This document shows positions 35,393-43,472 of a DNA stretch of 64,000 bases, piece after piece. This DNA comes from CALBPI01 sp039033995 (GTDB lineage: Bacteria; Pseudomonadota; Gammaproteobacteria; Steroidobacterales; Woeseiaceae). Every line of letters begins with the position of its first letter. Position 1 is the first letter of the stretch. The stretch is taken from contig JBCCBP010000009.1 in assembly GCA_039033995.1 (NCBI GenBank), forward strand, positions 1 through 64,000. Direction: 5' to 3'. A model generated the notes under the pieces. The model did no database searches. It saw nothing but the letters and a program-made list of their open reading frames with translations, and was not told the origin of the DNA. A program made the translations under genes and the position numbers.

Positions 35393-38300
35393 GCCAGGTC
35401 ATCCGGCGAGCCAGCGACAGGCTTCTCATCGGCATAGTCCAGCGATACACGTCGCAACGCGGGCTCATCAACGCCCGCTAGCAAAGCGATCGTCATACCG
35501 TGTCGATCACGAATAGCGAAACCACGATACGCCAACGCATCAGATGGCAGCAGACGTGCGTGCGTGACCTCGCCGCCATGGCGATGCAGCGCGATACGAT
35601 ACAGCCAGTTGCCAGCGCGTGCGAGCAAGACAGACTCGTCTTCGGTCAGTCTAACCTCAGAAATCTCGCCACCCAGCGGGAGCGCAAACCATGCCTGCGA
35701 ACGATGGGACCTGATGAAAAGACGATCGTCCTGTCCGGCGACCAACCACCGCTGACTCGCATACCAAAGCGCATCTGAGTTCTCTGGCATTTTTGCCGTG
35801 CGACTTTGCAAGGACACCGGCTGGCCGGGTTGCACACGCGGTAACTGCCACAAACCGCCATCGACATCCGCGATCAACCAACCGCTGCCACCCAACTGCG
35901 GTACAACGGCGCTCAACGATTGCTCTCGTACTTCTCGATACAGCAAGTCTCCTGTCTCCGAATCGTGAATGCTGTAGGCGCGCGCACCGAGTATCAGAAA
36001 CTGACTGCTATCCGGCGAGAACGCCGCATCTAGCACGCCGTCTGCATTCTTACCAAGGAAATCGAAAAACTGACCGTCGTCCACATGCCGCACTCTGAAC
36101 AAGCCAGTCGACTCAATGCTCAGCGCCAGCCGGTCACCCGCCGAGAATCGAACGAGTTCCGGCGGCTGGCTGTGCGAAATCAGGCTGACACTCTCTTCCA
36201 GCACATCGAGTTCATCCGGGCCAGCATCCATACGAACCACTGAAAACTGCTCGTTGCGATCGACGAATGCAAAGGCCTGCGCTGTCGACGACAGCCATGC
36301 CTTGCGAACCAGGCGCGAGCCGACCGGCAGCGCCGACAACTGCGGCCGCCAGATCGATATCGTGCCGGCCTCCGCTTCGGTTAGCGCAGCGATATTGGAG
36401 CGCAAGCGTAAGTACGGTTGTACCAACTTCTGCCCGGTGAGGCCTGAAAACGGCAGCGACAAATCGCGCGATCGATTAAAGTCGTGCAAAACGAAACCGC
36501 GACCACTCGCGCCGATCAGAGACAGACTGCTACGCCGATCTTGCGCTGCCGTCCAGACCACACCCTCCTCCCAACTGGCCACCGGTTGCTCGGACGGGCT
36601 GGTCGCAAACGACCGTAGCGCACCGCCAGTGGTATGCAAAATCAGATGTTCGTCACCCTGACTGAAATAGCCGGCGCGAAAATCTCCCGATAAGAGATAA
36701 CGGGCGCGCTGCGAGCCGTCGGCCACGTTCACGATTGTCACGCTGCGATCACTGCCGATCACGGCAAGCATGTCACCGGAGTCGGATATCACGATGCGTT
36801 CGATGGCTTCGTCAAGCCGCAGTTCGGTAGCGTTATCTGTCAGCACATCAACCACCGTCACCAGACGTGCATTCTCGATTGACTGTGCGGCGAGCCAACG
36901 TTTGTTGTCAGAAAATGTTGCTGCCGCAACCGGAAACGTGATGCTCTGAATCGGATAGGCACTGCCATCGCGCACACGAAAGCCGGTGATTCGCGCCGAT
37001 TGCAGGTACAACGCCGCCCGTGCTTGCGCGGTAATGCCAAGCCATTGCACATCACCGCCCGGATCAAACGAAGCCTGCCAGGCGTCGCTGCGCAAATCCC
37101 ACACGGTGAACAGCCGGGCGCTACTACTCGGCAATGTGACTGCGTAGCGCCCGCCTGGCGCCAGCACAGCAGCATCCGCCGGCAACAACATCGGGTCGCT
37201 TAAAACCATTGGTTGCGGCTCTGAAAGATCCGCCATACGTCTCCCGACGGATACGGCAATACTCCCTGTTTCGCCGGGTCTGACATCAAACGCAGATACC
37301 ACCCACTCACCGTCGATACGGCCCAGCGACAGAGTCGCATCGCGGGCCAGCGCGCGCAGATCGACCGCGGCCAGATCCGCGGCCTCTGCCAGCTCGTCTA
37401 AATCGATGTCGAGTACCGCACCCGCAGGCGACTGAACGGACAGTCGGATATCGGATAAGCGTTGGTGTCGTGGCACAAGACGCAGCATTGGCGTGACACC
37501 GGCACCACCGGTGATGGTGAAACGTCCAACGGTCGGCTGCGGGACCACGACCGGCAAATCTGTCGTCAATGATGACTCAAGAATGACCGGCGACTGTTGC
37601 AGCGACCATTGCGATACTCGCGTTCCGCTGCGCACCACGATCGTCTCGTCCTGGCGACGCAACGCCCATTCATCGATACGCTCAGGTTGACGAATGATGT
37701 GCTCGAGTCTTGGTAAATCCGATGCAATCAGGCCGCTCACACGCCGGCGATCGGGCAAGGACGGCGTCAGATTAGCCTGGATCGCCGTATGCAATGCGAC
37801 AGCTCGGTCGCCACTTACCGCAGCATCGAGGTAGGCATTATCCCAAAACGCATCGTGAGCCCGCGCTGCCGCGGAAGGATTGTCGAGTGTCTCCCGCATG
37901 GCTTTTAGAATGGGTTGCAGGTCGGCCTCTGTCGTCGTCTGCGCCGCTCTATTGGTCAGCGCAATAGTCGCCATCCGCTGCGCTGCGGCGTCATAGCCAG
38001 GCCAGCGATGTAAACGCTGATAACTCTCTTCAATCATGGCAATCGAACTGGCGGGATCGCTCAACACAGCAGTCGCAGGCTTCGGCAATAGCTGTTGATA
38101 CCAATAAGGCAGCAGAACCGCCGTCGCGATCAACGCAGCAGCTTTGGCCAAGCCCGCGTAGCGCGCCGGCAGGTGACGATTCGCCCAGCCCGCATTGAAG
38201 TACTGCCGACTCAGACGGCTCGTCGGGTCCAGCAAACCATCCGGCGACAACTGCACAACAGATAACCTGAGCAACATCGCATGCGCTTCGCTGTCTGGAT

Positions 38301-39306
38301 CGAACAACATGCGCCGATGTTTCGCGATCATCCCAAGACTGATCAACATCGCTCGGCGCAGTGATGGCGCGGCCGCCAATATACGCATTTCAATGCCGAG
38401 CAACACCTGATGCGCCTGGCGGTCACGTCGTAGTGCAAAGTTCCGTGAGACTGTTCGATCCACAGCCGAGACGACATCGTCTTCACAGTCTTCTCGCGCG
38501 AGTTGATACGCCAGATATTGCGTTGTCGCTGGCTGACCCGACGCCCAGTCAAAGATGCGCTGCATCGCAAGCTCCGCGATCTTGCGCGGGAAACCCAGCG
38601 CGGGCGCCAAACGCAGCGTCTCGCCGAGCGTAAAGTAGCGTACATTGATTTCAGTGGAGATCGCGTAAGGCAGATCCTGTGCGGCGGCGCTTGGCCTGTT
38701 CGTCGCTCCCAGCCCCACATAGACGATGCACAGCCGTGCCATGGCCGGATCGGTCGCGCGCGCGTCAAAGGCCATCCGAATCGCTGCGAGCAGTGGCCCC
38801 GTCGCATCCGCGAACTCCGCGAGATCAATATCATCGAACAGCAACACGACCGGGCGCGTCGGAAACGCCAAAACGAACTCTCGGAAAAGCTCAAACATAC
38901 GCTGCTGATGCGGCAAGAACGAGTTGTCTGACCACCACGCTTGCAGATCGAATCCCACTCGCAACTGACGCGACAGTCGAAACGCTATCGCATAGAGCCA
39001 GCGCGCTGCGTCTCGGTGTGATTCGCGCTGCGCCAACTGCGAGAGATCGATTTGCGCGACGGCTGCGGGCTCCTCGGCCTCGCGAAGTTGCTGTGCCATG
39101 CGCAGCAACAAGCTCGTCTTGCCGACCAACGGTGAGCCCGTGACGTGGACGAACGTACTGCCGGCAACGGCAGCCGCCAACTGCTCGTCGACCTGACGCG
39201 AAATATAGCCGGGACGATCGGCAGCGAGCGGACCAGACGTACAAAAAAACGCCGGTCGCGTCGTGCGTGTGGTTTGTCCCGCTTGTTGTTTGTCCGCTGT
39301 GCCCAT
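35323..39306 (-). CDS. Membrane-anchored AAA-like ATPase with long beta-propeller-like C-terminal part
   Basis: A 1,327-residue protein. Residues 1-370 resemble the AAA-like domain PF14516, found in STAND-type sensor proteins: the N-terminal FFCTSGPLAADRPGYISRQVD, Walker A GSPLVGKT (57-64), and Walker B VVLLFDDIDL (about 153-162). One membrane segment at about 385-401 follows (LAKAAALIATAVLLP). The remaining 900 residues are periplasmic or cytoplasmic and beta-rich, with WD40/propeller-like repeats (VTIVNVADGSQRARYLL, FLILGARAYSIHDSETG). I chose ATG 39306, with AGGGGG four bases upstream, over GTG 39336. It overlaps the MFS-acyltransferase gene by 70 bases, tail-to-tail. Regulatory or defence-type STAND function is possible but unproven. 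Confidence 0.78.
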   Translation of the reverse strand: MGTADKQQAGQTTRTTRPAFFCTSGPLAADRPGYISRQVDEQLAAAVAGSTFVHVTGSPLVGKTSLLLRMAQQLREAEEPAAVAQIDLSQLAQRESHRDAARWLYAIAFRLSRQLRVGFDLQAWWSDNSFLPHQQRMFELFREFVLAFPTRPVVLLFDDIDLAEFADATGPLLAAIRMAFDARATDPAMARLCIVYVGLGATNRPSAAAQDLPYAISTEINVRYFTLGETLRLAPALGFPRKIAELAMQRIFDWASGQPATTQYLAYQLAREDCEDDVVSAVDRTVSRNFALRRDRQAHQVLLGIEMRILAAAPSLRRAMLISLGMIAKHRRMLFDPDSEAHAMLLRLSVVQLSPDGLLDPTSRLSRQYFNAGWANRHLPARYAGLAKAAALIATAVLLPYWYQQLLPKPATAVLSDPASSIAMIEESYQRLHRWPGYDAAAQRMATIALTNRAAQTTTEADLQPILKAMRETLDNPSAAARAHDAFWDNAYLDAAVSGDRAVALHTAIQANLTPSLPDRRRVSGLIASDLPRLEHIIRQPERIDEWALRRQDETIVVRSGTRVSQWSLQQSPVILESSLTTDLPVVVPQPTVGRFTITGGAGVTPMLRLVPRHQRLSDIRLSVQSPAGAVLDIDLDELAEAADLAAVDLRALARDATLSLGRIDGEWVVSAFDVRPGETGSIAVSVGRRMADLSEPQPMVLSDPMLLPADAAVLAPGGRYAVTLPSSSARLFTVWDLRSDAWQASFDPGGDVQWLGITAQARAALYLQSARITGFRVRDGSAYPIQSITFPVAAATFSDNKRWLAAQSIENARLVTVVDVLTDNATELRLDEAIERIVISDSGDMLAVIGSDRSVTIVNVADGSQRARYLLSGDFRAGYFSQGDEHLILHTTGGALRSFATSPSEQPVASWEEGVVWTAAQDRRSSLSLIGASGRGFVLHDFNRSRDLSLPFSGLTGQKLVQPYLRLRSNIAALTEAEAGTISIWRPQLSALPVGSRLVRKAWLSSTAQAFAFVDRNEQFSVVRMDAGPDELDVLEESVSLISHSQPPELVRFSAGDRLALSIESTGLFRVRHVDDGQFFDFLGKNADGVLDAAFSPDSSQFLILGARAYSIHDSETGDLLYREVREQSLSAVVPQLGGSGWLIADVDGGLWQLPRVQPGQPVSLQSRTAKMPENSDALWYASQRWLVAGQDDRLFIRSHRSQAWFALPLGGEISEVRLTEDESVLLARAGNWLYRIALHRHGGEVTHARLLPSDALAYRGFAIRDRHGMTIALLAGVDEPALRRVSLDYADEKPVAGSPDDLAQRWSWLSAFGSSSALSRPSSND

Positions 39307-39423
39307 ACGACCCCCTGCGCGCAGTGTATCAGCCACAAGGATTCCGCCGAAATTGAATGTCGTCTTGCCCTTTGTGACGTCATTGGAAACAATGCATGGT
39401 CAAGCACTTGAGGTGAAGCAGCG

Positions 39424-40080
39424 TTGCTGGAGCAGCCGAAGACACTGAAGAGCGATACATTCGGGCGGATACTGTCCGTGCCGATGGCCGATGGGGCAAC
39501 GTTGATACGGCGTGATCTGTCCACTGCCCCTTGGTGGGCCCGGTGGCTGGCGCGTAGCTTGGCGAGACGGGAGGCAACCGCGCTGGCACGACTCGGGGGT
39601 CGCGCCGGGTTTCCACGGCTGTATGGTGTTCGACGCGATGCGCTGGACCGCAGCTTCGTTGTCGGTGAACCGATGTATGTCGCGAAACCAAAGGAGCGCA
39701 CGTATTTTATCGATGCGCTGCGTCGTCTGCGCATCATGCACCGTTGCGGTATCGCACATAACGACCTTGCGAAGGAGCCCAACTGGCTCGTGACGCCGGA
39801 TGGCGAGGCGGCGATTGTGGATTTTCAACTGGCGACCGTGCATCGGCGTCGTGGGCGTTGGTTTCGATTACTGGCGCGTGAAGACCTGCGGCACTATCTG
39901 AAACACAAACGAACCTATCGCCCGGAGGCACTGACCGCGCGTGAGAAAGCGATCCTCGCGACACCGGCTATCACGGCCAGAATCTGGCAACAGACCGGCA
40001 AAAGGCTGTATTTATTCATTACCCGGAAAATTCTGCACTGGTCGGACCGCGAAGGTGCCGGTGACCGTGGGAAGCAATAG
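39424..40080 (+). CDS. Small RIO/LPS-kinase-like protein kinase
   Basis: A 218-residue protein kinase-fold protein without the usual large N-lobe. The catalytic loop is AHNDLAKEPNWLV (Asp114, Asn120) and the metal motif is VDFQLA (DFQ instead of DFG). No clear VAIK lysine is seen; the best match is an Arg in TLIRRDL. The family is near the RIO1/Bud32 and InaA/WaaP kinases, so it may phosphorylate a lipid, LPS sugar or protein. The TTG start at 39424 is weak; ATG 39484 would remove 20 residues. It is divergent from the AAA-like gene with a 117-base spacer. Confidence 0.75.
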   Translation: MLEQPKTLKSDTFGRILSVPMADGATLIRRDLSTAPWWARWLARSLARREATALARLGGRAGFPRLYGVRRDALDRSFVVGEPMYVAKPKERTYFIDALRRLRIMHRCGIAHNDLAKEPNWLVTPDGEAAIVDFQLATVHRRRGRWFRLLAREDLRHYLKHKRTYRPEALTAREKAILATPAITARIWQQTGKRLYLFITRKILHWSDREGAGDRGKQ

Positions 40081-40144
40081 CGGATTGCTCGCCGACCCGC
40101 CGAGCCTAGGCATGCGGGTAGAATGAAAACCGATGCACTCGCGC

Positions 40145-40900
40145 TTACGCTGACCGTTGTCGTACCACCTCGAACAAGCAAACCGCGGCTGCCACCGAGA
40201 CATTCAGACTCTCCACCACACCAGCCATCGGAATCGCGATTGTCTGATCACAACGCTGCATGATCTCAGGACTGAGACCGTCGCCCTCAGGCCCCATCAC
40301 CAGCGCAGTTGGCACGCGATAGTCGCAGGCGTACAGCGAATCGCTCGCTGCATCGCTGGTGGCGATACGCCGGATGCCATAGCTGCCGATCCAATCGAGC
40401 GCGCGAGCGATCGACGGCACCGTAACCAGTGGCAGAATTTCGGCCGCGCCACTGGCAACCTTACGTGCCGCGGGTGTCAAGCCGGTGGCTCGAGTACGGG
40501 GCACAATAACGGCATCGACCGCTGCCGCCTCAGCCGTGCGCAGGCAGGCGCCGAGATTATGCGGGTCCTGTACGCCAACCAATATCAACAGCAGCGGCTT
40601 CCGTCCCAACGCCAACGCGGACTCGACGCTAGCGCGCAGCGCCGCTTCATCAATATTGGGAAGATCGGTCAGTTCGATCACCACACCCTGATGTGCGGCC
40701 CCCTGGGCCATATCGTCGAGCCGATGACTGCGCGCGCCCTGCGTTGGAATCCCCATCTCACGTGCGCGCGTCTTCAACGCTGCCAGCCGTGGGTTCTTGC
40801 TGCGCTCATCAAGATAGAGCTTTCTGACCTTTTCCGGCATCGACTTCAGCAGTCGATTGGCGGCGTGGATGCCCGCGCTGTACTTTGATGTCGCCATCAT
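40145..40900 (-). CDS. rlmB: 23S rRNA (guanosine-2'-O)-methyltransferase RlmB
   Basis: A 251-residue SpoU/TrmH-family enzyme that methylates the 2'-OH of G2251 in 23S rRNA, by homology with E. coli RlmB. It has an N-terminal substrate-binding domain (ending QGVVIEL) and the three SPOUT motifs: LVGVQDPHNLGACLRTAEA, VMGPEGDGLSPEI and IPMAGVVESLNVSVAA, which form the knotted SAM site. It overlaps the rnr stop (ATGATG around 40897-40900). The rnr-rlmB pair is conserved across gammaproteobacteria. It converges with the kinase gene, 64 bases between stops. Confidence 0.95.
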   Translation of the reverse strand: MMATSKYSAGIHAANRLLKSMPEKVRKLYLDERSKNPRLAALKTRAREMGIPTQGARSHRLDDMAQGAAHQGVVIELTDLPNIDEAALRASVESALALGRKPLLLILVGVQDPHNLGACLRTAEAAAVDAVIVPRTRATGLTPAARKVASGAAEILPLVTVPSIARALDWIGSYGIRRIATSDAASDSLYACDYRVPTALVMGPEGDGLSPEIMQRCDQTIAIPMAGVVESLNVSVAAAVCLFEVVRQRSA

Positions 40901-43113
40901 CGACCTAGTCTGCGCCGCGACGATTTCGGCGCGTCATCGAATAACACAAAGTCGATTTGCCGCGATTCGAGATCGACCCGATCGACAATCACTTCGACCG
41001 CATCACCGAGTGCGAATATTTTGCCGGTTCGGTTACCGACCATACGCTGGCGCTCAGGCTCGTGCGTGAAGTAATCACTGCCGAGGTTGGATACATGCAC
41101 GAGGCCGTCGATCTGCAGACTGGTAATCTGCACGAACAAACCGAAATGCGTGACGCCGCTGATGATGCCGTCGAAACGTCCGCCCAGGTGCTTCTGCATG
41201 TACTGACACTTCAGCAGTGCCTCGACTTCCCGCGTTGCCTCCTCGGCTCTTCGTTCGCGCTCCGACGTGAGCTGACCAAGCCGGGTCATCTGCTCTGCGC
41301 TGTAGCGATACTGGCGCGCCTTGCCGCCACGCGTCATATGCCGAATTGCCCGGTGCACCAATAGATCCGGATACCGGCGAATCGGCGAAGTGAAATGCGC
41401 ATAGGCATCTAGCGCCAGACCAAAGTGCCCATCGTTGTCCGGTGTGTACTCGGCATGCGCAAAAGACCTGAGCAATGCCATATTGATCGCGTACGCATCG
41501 GGCCTGTCCTGAGCACTCGCCATCAGGCGACGTAGCTCACGCGGCTGCGGATGCGCCGCGTGCGGCACTTTGAAACCAAGACCGAGCATGTATAGCCGAA
41601 ACTCATTGAAACGTTCTTCATTGGGCTTCGCATGGACACGAAACAAGGCCTGCACCTTCTTCTTTGCGATGAACTTAGCCGCCTCCACATTGGCGGCGAT
41701 CATGCACTCCTCGATCAAACGATGCGCGTCGTTGCGCGGCGATGAACGCATACCTTCCACTTCACCATCCGCATTCACATGAATACGCAGCTGCGGCAGA
41801 TCCAGTTCAATCGCACCACGCTTGGCGCGCCGACGGGCGAATTGCTTGTACAGCGCGTGCAGATCATCGATCGATGCCGCGATATCACCCTGGATTGCGC
41901 TGTCGCCCGTCTCTCCCGTGAGATAACGCCCGACGCTTTGATAAGTCAGTCTTGCTTTGGAGCGCATCACTGCGTCGTAAAATCGTGCGCGTTGAACCTC
42001 ACCGGTGTCGCTCACCGACATGTCGCAGACCATGCACAGACGATCAACCTTGGGGTTCAGCGAGCACAGTCCATTCGACAGCACTTCGGGCAACATCGGG
42101 ACTACGCGATCCGGAAAGTACACCGATGTCGCACGTTTGATCGCCTCTTTATCAATCGCACTGTCAGGCTGAACGTAGTGCGCCACATCCGCAATCGCGA
42201 CGACCAGTCGCCAGCCCGACTTGCGCCGCATGGCGTAAACCGCGTCATCGAAATCGCGCGCATCCGCACCATCGATCGTCACCAATGGCAGATCTCGCAA
42301 ATCCTTGCGGTCCTGTTTGGCTCGCGTCGGCACAGTACGACCAAACTTGCTCGCCTCAGCCGAAACGGCGTTGGGCCATTGATGGGGTATGCCATGCGAA
42401 TGGATCGCGAGATCAGTCGGCATGCCAGCTTTGTCGGGCGCGCCCAGTACACGGTCGATGGCGGCGGTCGCCTGTTTGTCGATGTCCGGATAATCGAGAA
42501 TTTGCGCGACGACCATCTCTCCCGACTTCGCGCCACCGCGTTCCTTCTCGGGGATCAACAAGCGTAGCGTCAGTTTCGGATTGTCGGGTACTAGCAAGCC
42601 AATGCCGCGCTCACGAATATAGCGGCCGGCTACTTCGGTCGTATGGCGTTCGAGCACCTCGATGATCTTGCCTTCCGCGCCGCGCGAGTCGCGCTTGACG
42701 ACACGACCAGCCACCCGGTCACCATGCATGACCCGTTGCATTTGGCGGGGCGACAGATAGAGATCATCTTGATCGTTGTCGTCCGGCATCAAAAACCCAA
42801 AGCCATCTTTGTGTGCACTGACCGTGCCACTGATCAATGCCAGTTTCTCCGCGAGGCAGTATTGCTCCTGCCGATTGAGCAGTATCTGTCCACTACGCAA
42901 CATGCGCGTCAGCACCTCGGCCAGTGCTTTCTTACCTTTGCGGTCGCTTAATTTGAATCGGTCTGCAATCAGTTCGAAGGAGACCGGGCGGGCGAGCTCG
43001 GACAACAGCGTAATGATTGCATTGCGATCCGGCACGCGATGTTGATATCCGCGTTTCTTGTTGTGCTCAGATGAGCCGTTTGATGTCGTCTTGCGACGTT
43101 TTTGCTTGGCCAA
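40897..43113 (-). CDS. rnr: Ribonuclease R
   Basis: A 738-residue processive 3'-5' exoribonuclease of the RNase II/R family, with an N-terminal winged-helix (YQHRVPDRNAIITLLSELARP), cold-shock domains, and the catalytic RNB domain (PLVTIDGADARDFDDAVYA carries the metal-binding aspartates). A C-terminal S1 domain (FDGIISGVTHFGLFVQI) is followed by a basic tail. The frame can be opened to 43305, but that crosses the tRNA-Leu gene on the other strand. The real start is TTG 43113, with a perfect AGGAGG four bases upstream. rlmB overlaps its end. Confidence 0.94.
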   Translation of the reverse strand: MAKQKRRKTTSNGSSEHNKKRGYQHRVPDRNAIITLLSELARPVSFELIADRFKLSDRKGKKALAEVLTRMLRSGQILLNRQEQYCLAEKLALISGTVSAHKDGFGFLMPDDNDQDDLYLSPRQMQRVMHGDRVAGRVVKRDSRGAEGKIIEVLERHTTEVAGRYIRERGIGLLVPDNPKLTLRLLIPEKERGGAKSGEMVVAQILDYPDIDKQATAAIDRVLGAPDKAGMPTDLAIHSHGIPHQWPNAVSAEASKFGRTVPTRAKQDRKDLRDLPLVTIDGADARDFDDAVYAMRRKSGWRLVVAIADVAHYVQPDSAIDKEAIKRATSVYFPDRVVPMLPEVLSNGLCSLNPKVDRLCMVCDMSVSDTGEVQRARFYDAVMRSKARLTYQSVGRYLTGETGDSAIQGDIAASIDDLHALYKQFARRRAKRGAIELDLPQLRIHVNADGEVEGMRSSPRNDAHRLIEECMIAANVEAAKFIAKKKVQALFRVHAKPNEERFNEFRLYMLGLGFKVPHAAHPQPRELRRLMASAQDRPDAYAINMALLRSFAHAEYTPDNDGHFGLALDAYAHFTSPIRRYPDLLVHRAIRHMTRGGKARQYRYSAEQMTRLGQLTSERERRAEEATREVEALLKCQYMQKHLGGRFDGIISGVTHFGLFVQITSLQIDGLVHVSNLGSDYFTHEPERQRMVGNRTGKIFALGDAVEVIVDRVDLESRQIDFVLFDDAPKSSRRRLGR

Positions 43114-43123
43114 TTGGCCTCCT
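43111..43123 (-). promoter_or_regulatory. Ribosome-binding site and TTG start of rnr
   Basis: On the minus strand AGGAGG (43123-43118) is followed by CCAA and TTG (43113-43111). This fixes the rnr start. No in-frame ATG lies nearer than the far-upstream frame that would run through the tRNA gene. A strong Shine-Dalgarno site with TTG is a common way to limit expression of this enzyme-type gene, but the effect here is not shown by sequence. Confidence 0.8.
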
Positions 43124-43146
43124 ATTCGGTTAATTGGGTTGTCACA

Positions 43147-43175
43147 TTGACAATGGAAATCAGCTTCGATACAGT
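43147..43175 (+). promoter_or_regulatory. Sigma-70-type promoter for tRNA-Leu
   Basis: A perfect -35 hexamer TTGACA (43147-43152) and a -10 TACAGT (43170-43175) are separated by 17 bases. Transcription would start near 43182, giving a leader of about 36 bases before the tRNA. The bases between -10 and +1 (CTCGCGCC) are GC-rich, like the discriminator of stringently controlled stable-RNA promoters. The same interval lies in front of the divergent rnr gene. Confidence 0.7.
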
Positions 43176-43217
43176 CTCGCGCCTTGCCGTAAGCTCTGCA
43201 TCTGCAGAGTGCTGGAT

Positions 43218-43304
43218 GCCCAGGTGGCGGAATTGGTAGACGCGCATGGTTCAGGTCCATGTCTACGAAAGTAGGTGGAGGTTCAAGTCCTCTCCTGGGC
43301 ACCA
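43218..43304 (+). tRNA. tRNA-Leu (anticodon CAG)
   Basis: An 87-base class II tRNA. The acceptor stem is GCCCAGG (43218-43224) pairing with CCTGGGC (43294-43300), discriminator A, and encoded CCA (43302-43304). The D-loop is TGGCGGAATTGGTAGACGC, and the anticodon arm CATGG-TTCAGGT-CCATG gives anticodon CAG, reading CUG. A long variable arm (GTCTACGAAAGTAGGT) and T-arm GGTTCAAGTCC follow. The type is typical of gammaproteobacterial tRNA-Leu. It is on the strand opposite to rnr. Confidence 0.97.
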
Positions 43305-43319
43305 CTCTTGAGTACCCTT

Positions 43320-43357
43320 GTCGATCTAATCGACGGCGCCAAGTATAAACACTTGGC
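43320..43357 (+). terminator. Two hairpins after tRNA-Leu, possible bidirectional terminator
   Basis: Two perfect inverted repeats follow the tRNA: GTCGAT-CTA-ATCGAC (43320-43334) and GCCAAGT-ATAAAC-ACTTGGC (43338-43357). Neither is followed by a U-run on either strand, so an intrinsic terminator is uncertain. They lie between the tRNA and the convergent end of the metalloprotease gene (43473). The rest of the interval 43358-43472 shows nothing I can name. Confidence 0.35.
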
Positions 43358-43472
43358 CCGCATTTCCCAGCCCCGCGTCAATGTTCCGGGCAGAAAAGGC
43401 ATCAACACATACGAAAACGGCCCCAGACGCTTTCGCGCCATGGAGCCGTTCTTGCTTACCGGCAGACGGCTG

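Noticed and set aside
41779..42567. Plus-strand open frame inside rnr
   Set aside because: Shadow of the rnr coding strand; no recognisable protein motif.
43218..43304. tRNA-Leu as a phage or island attachment site
   Set aside because: No integrase gene and no visible repeat of the tRNA 3' end was seen in the window.
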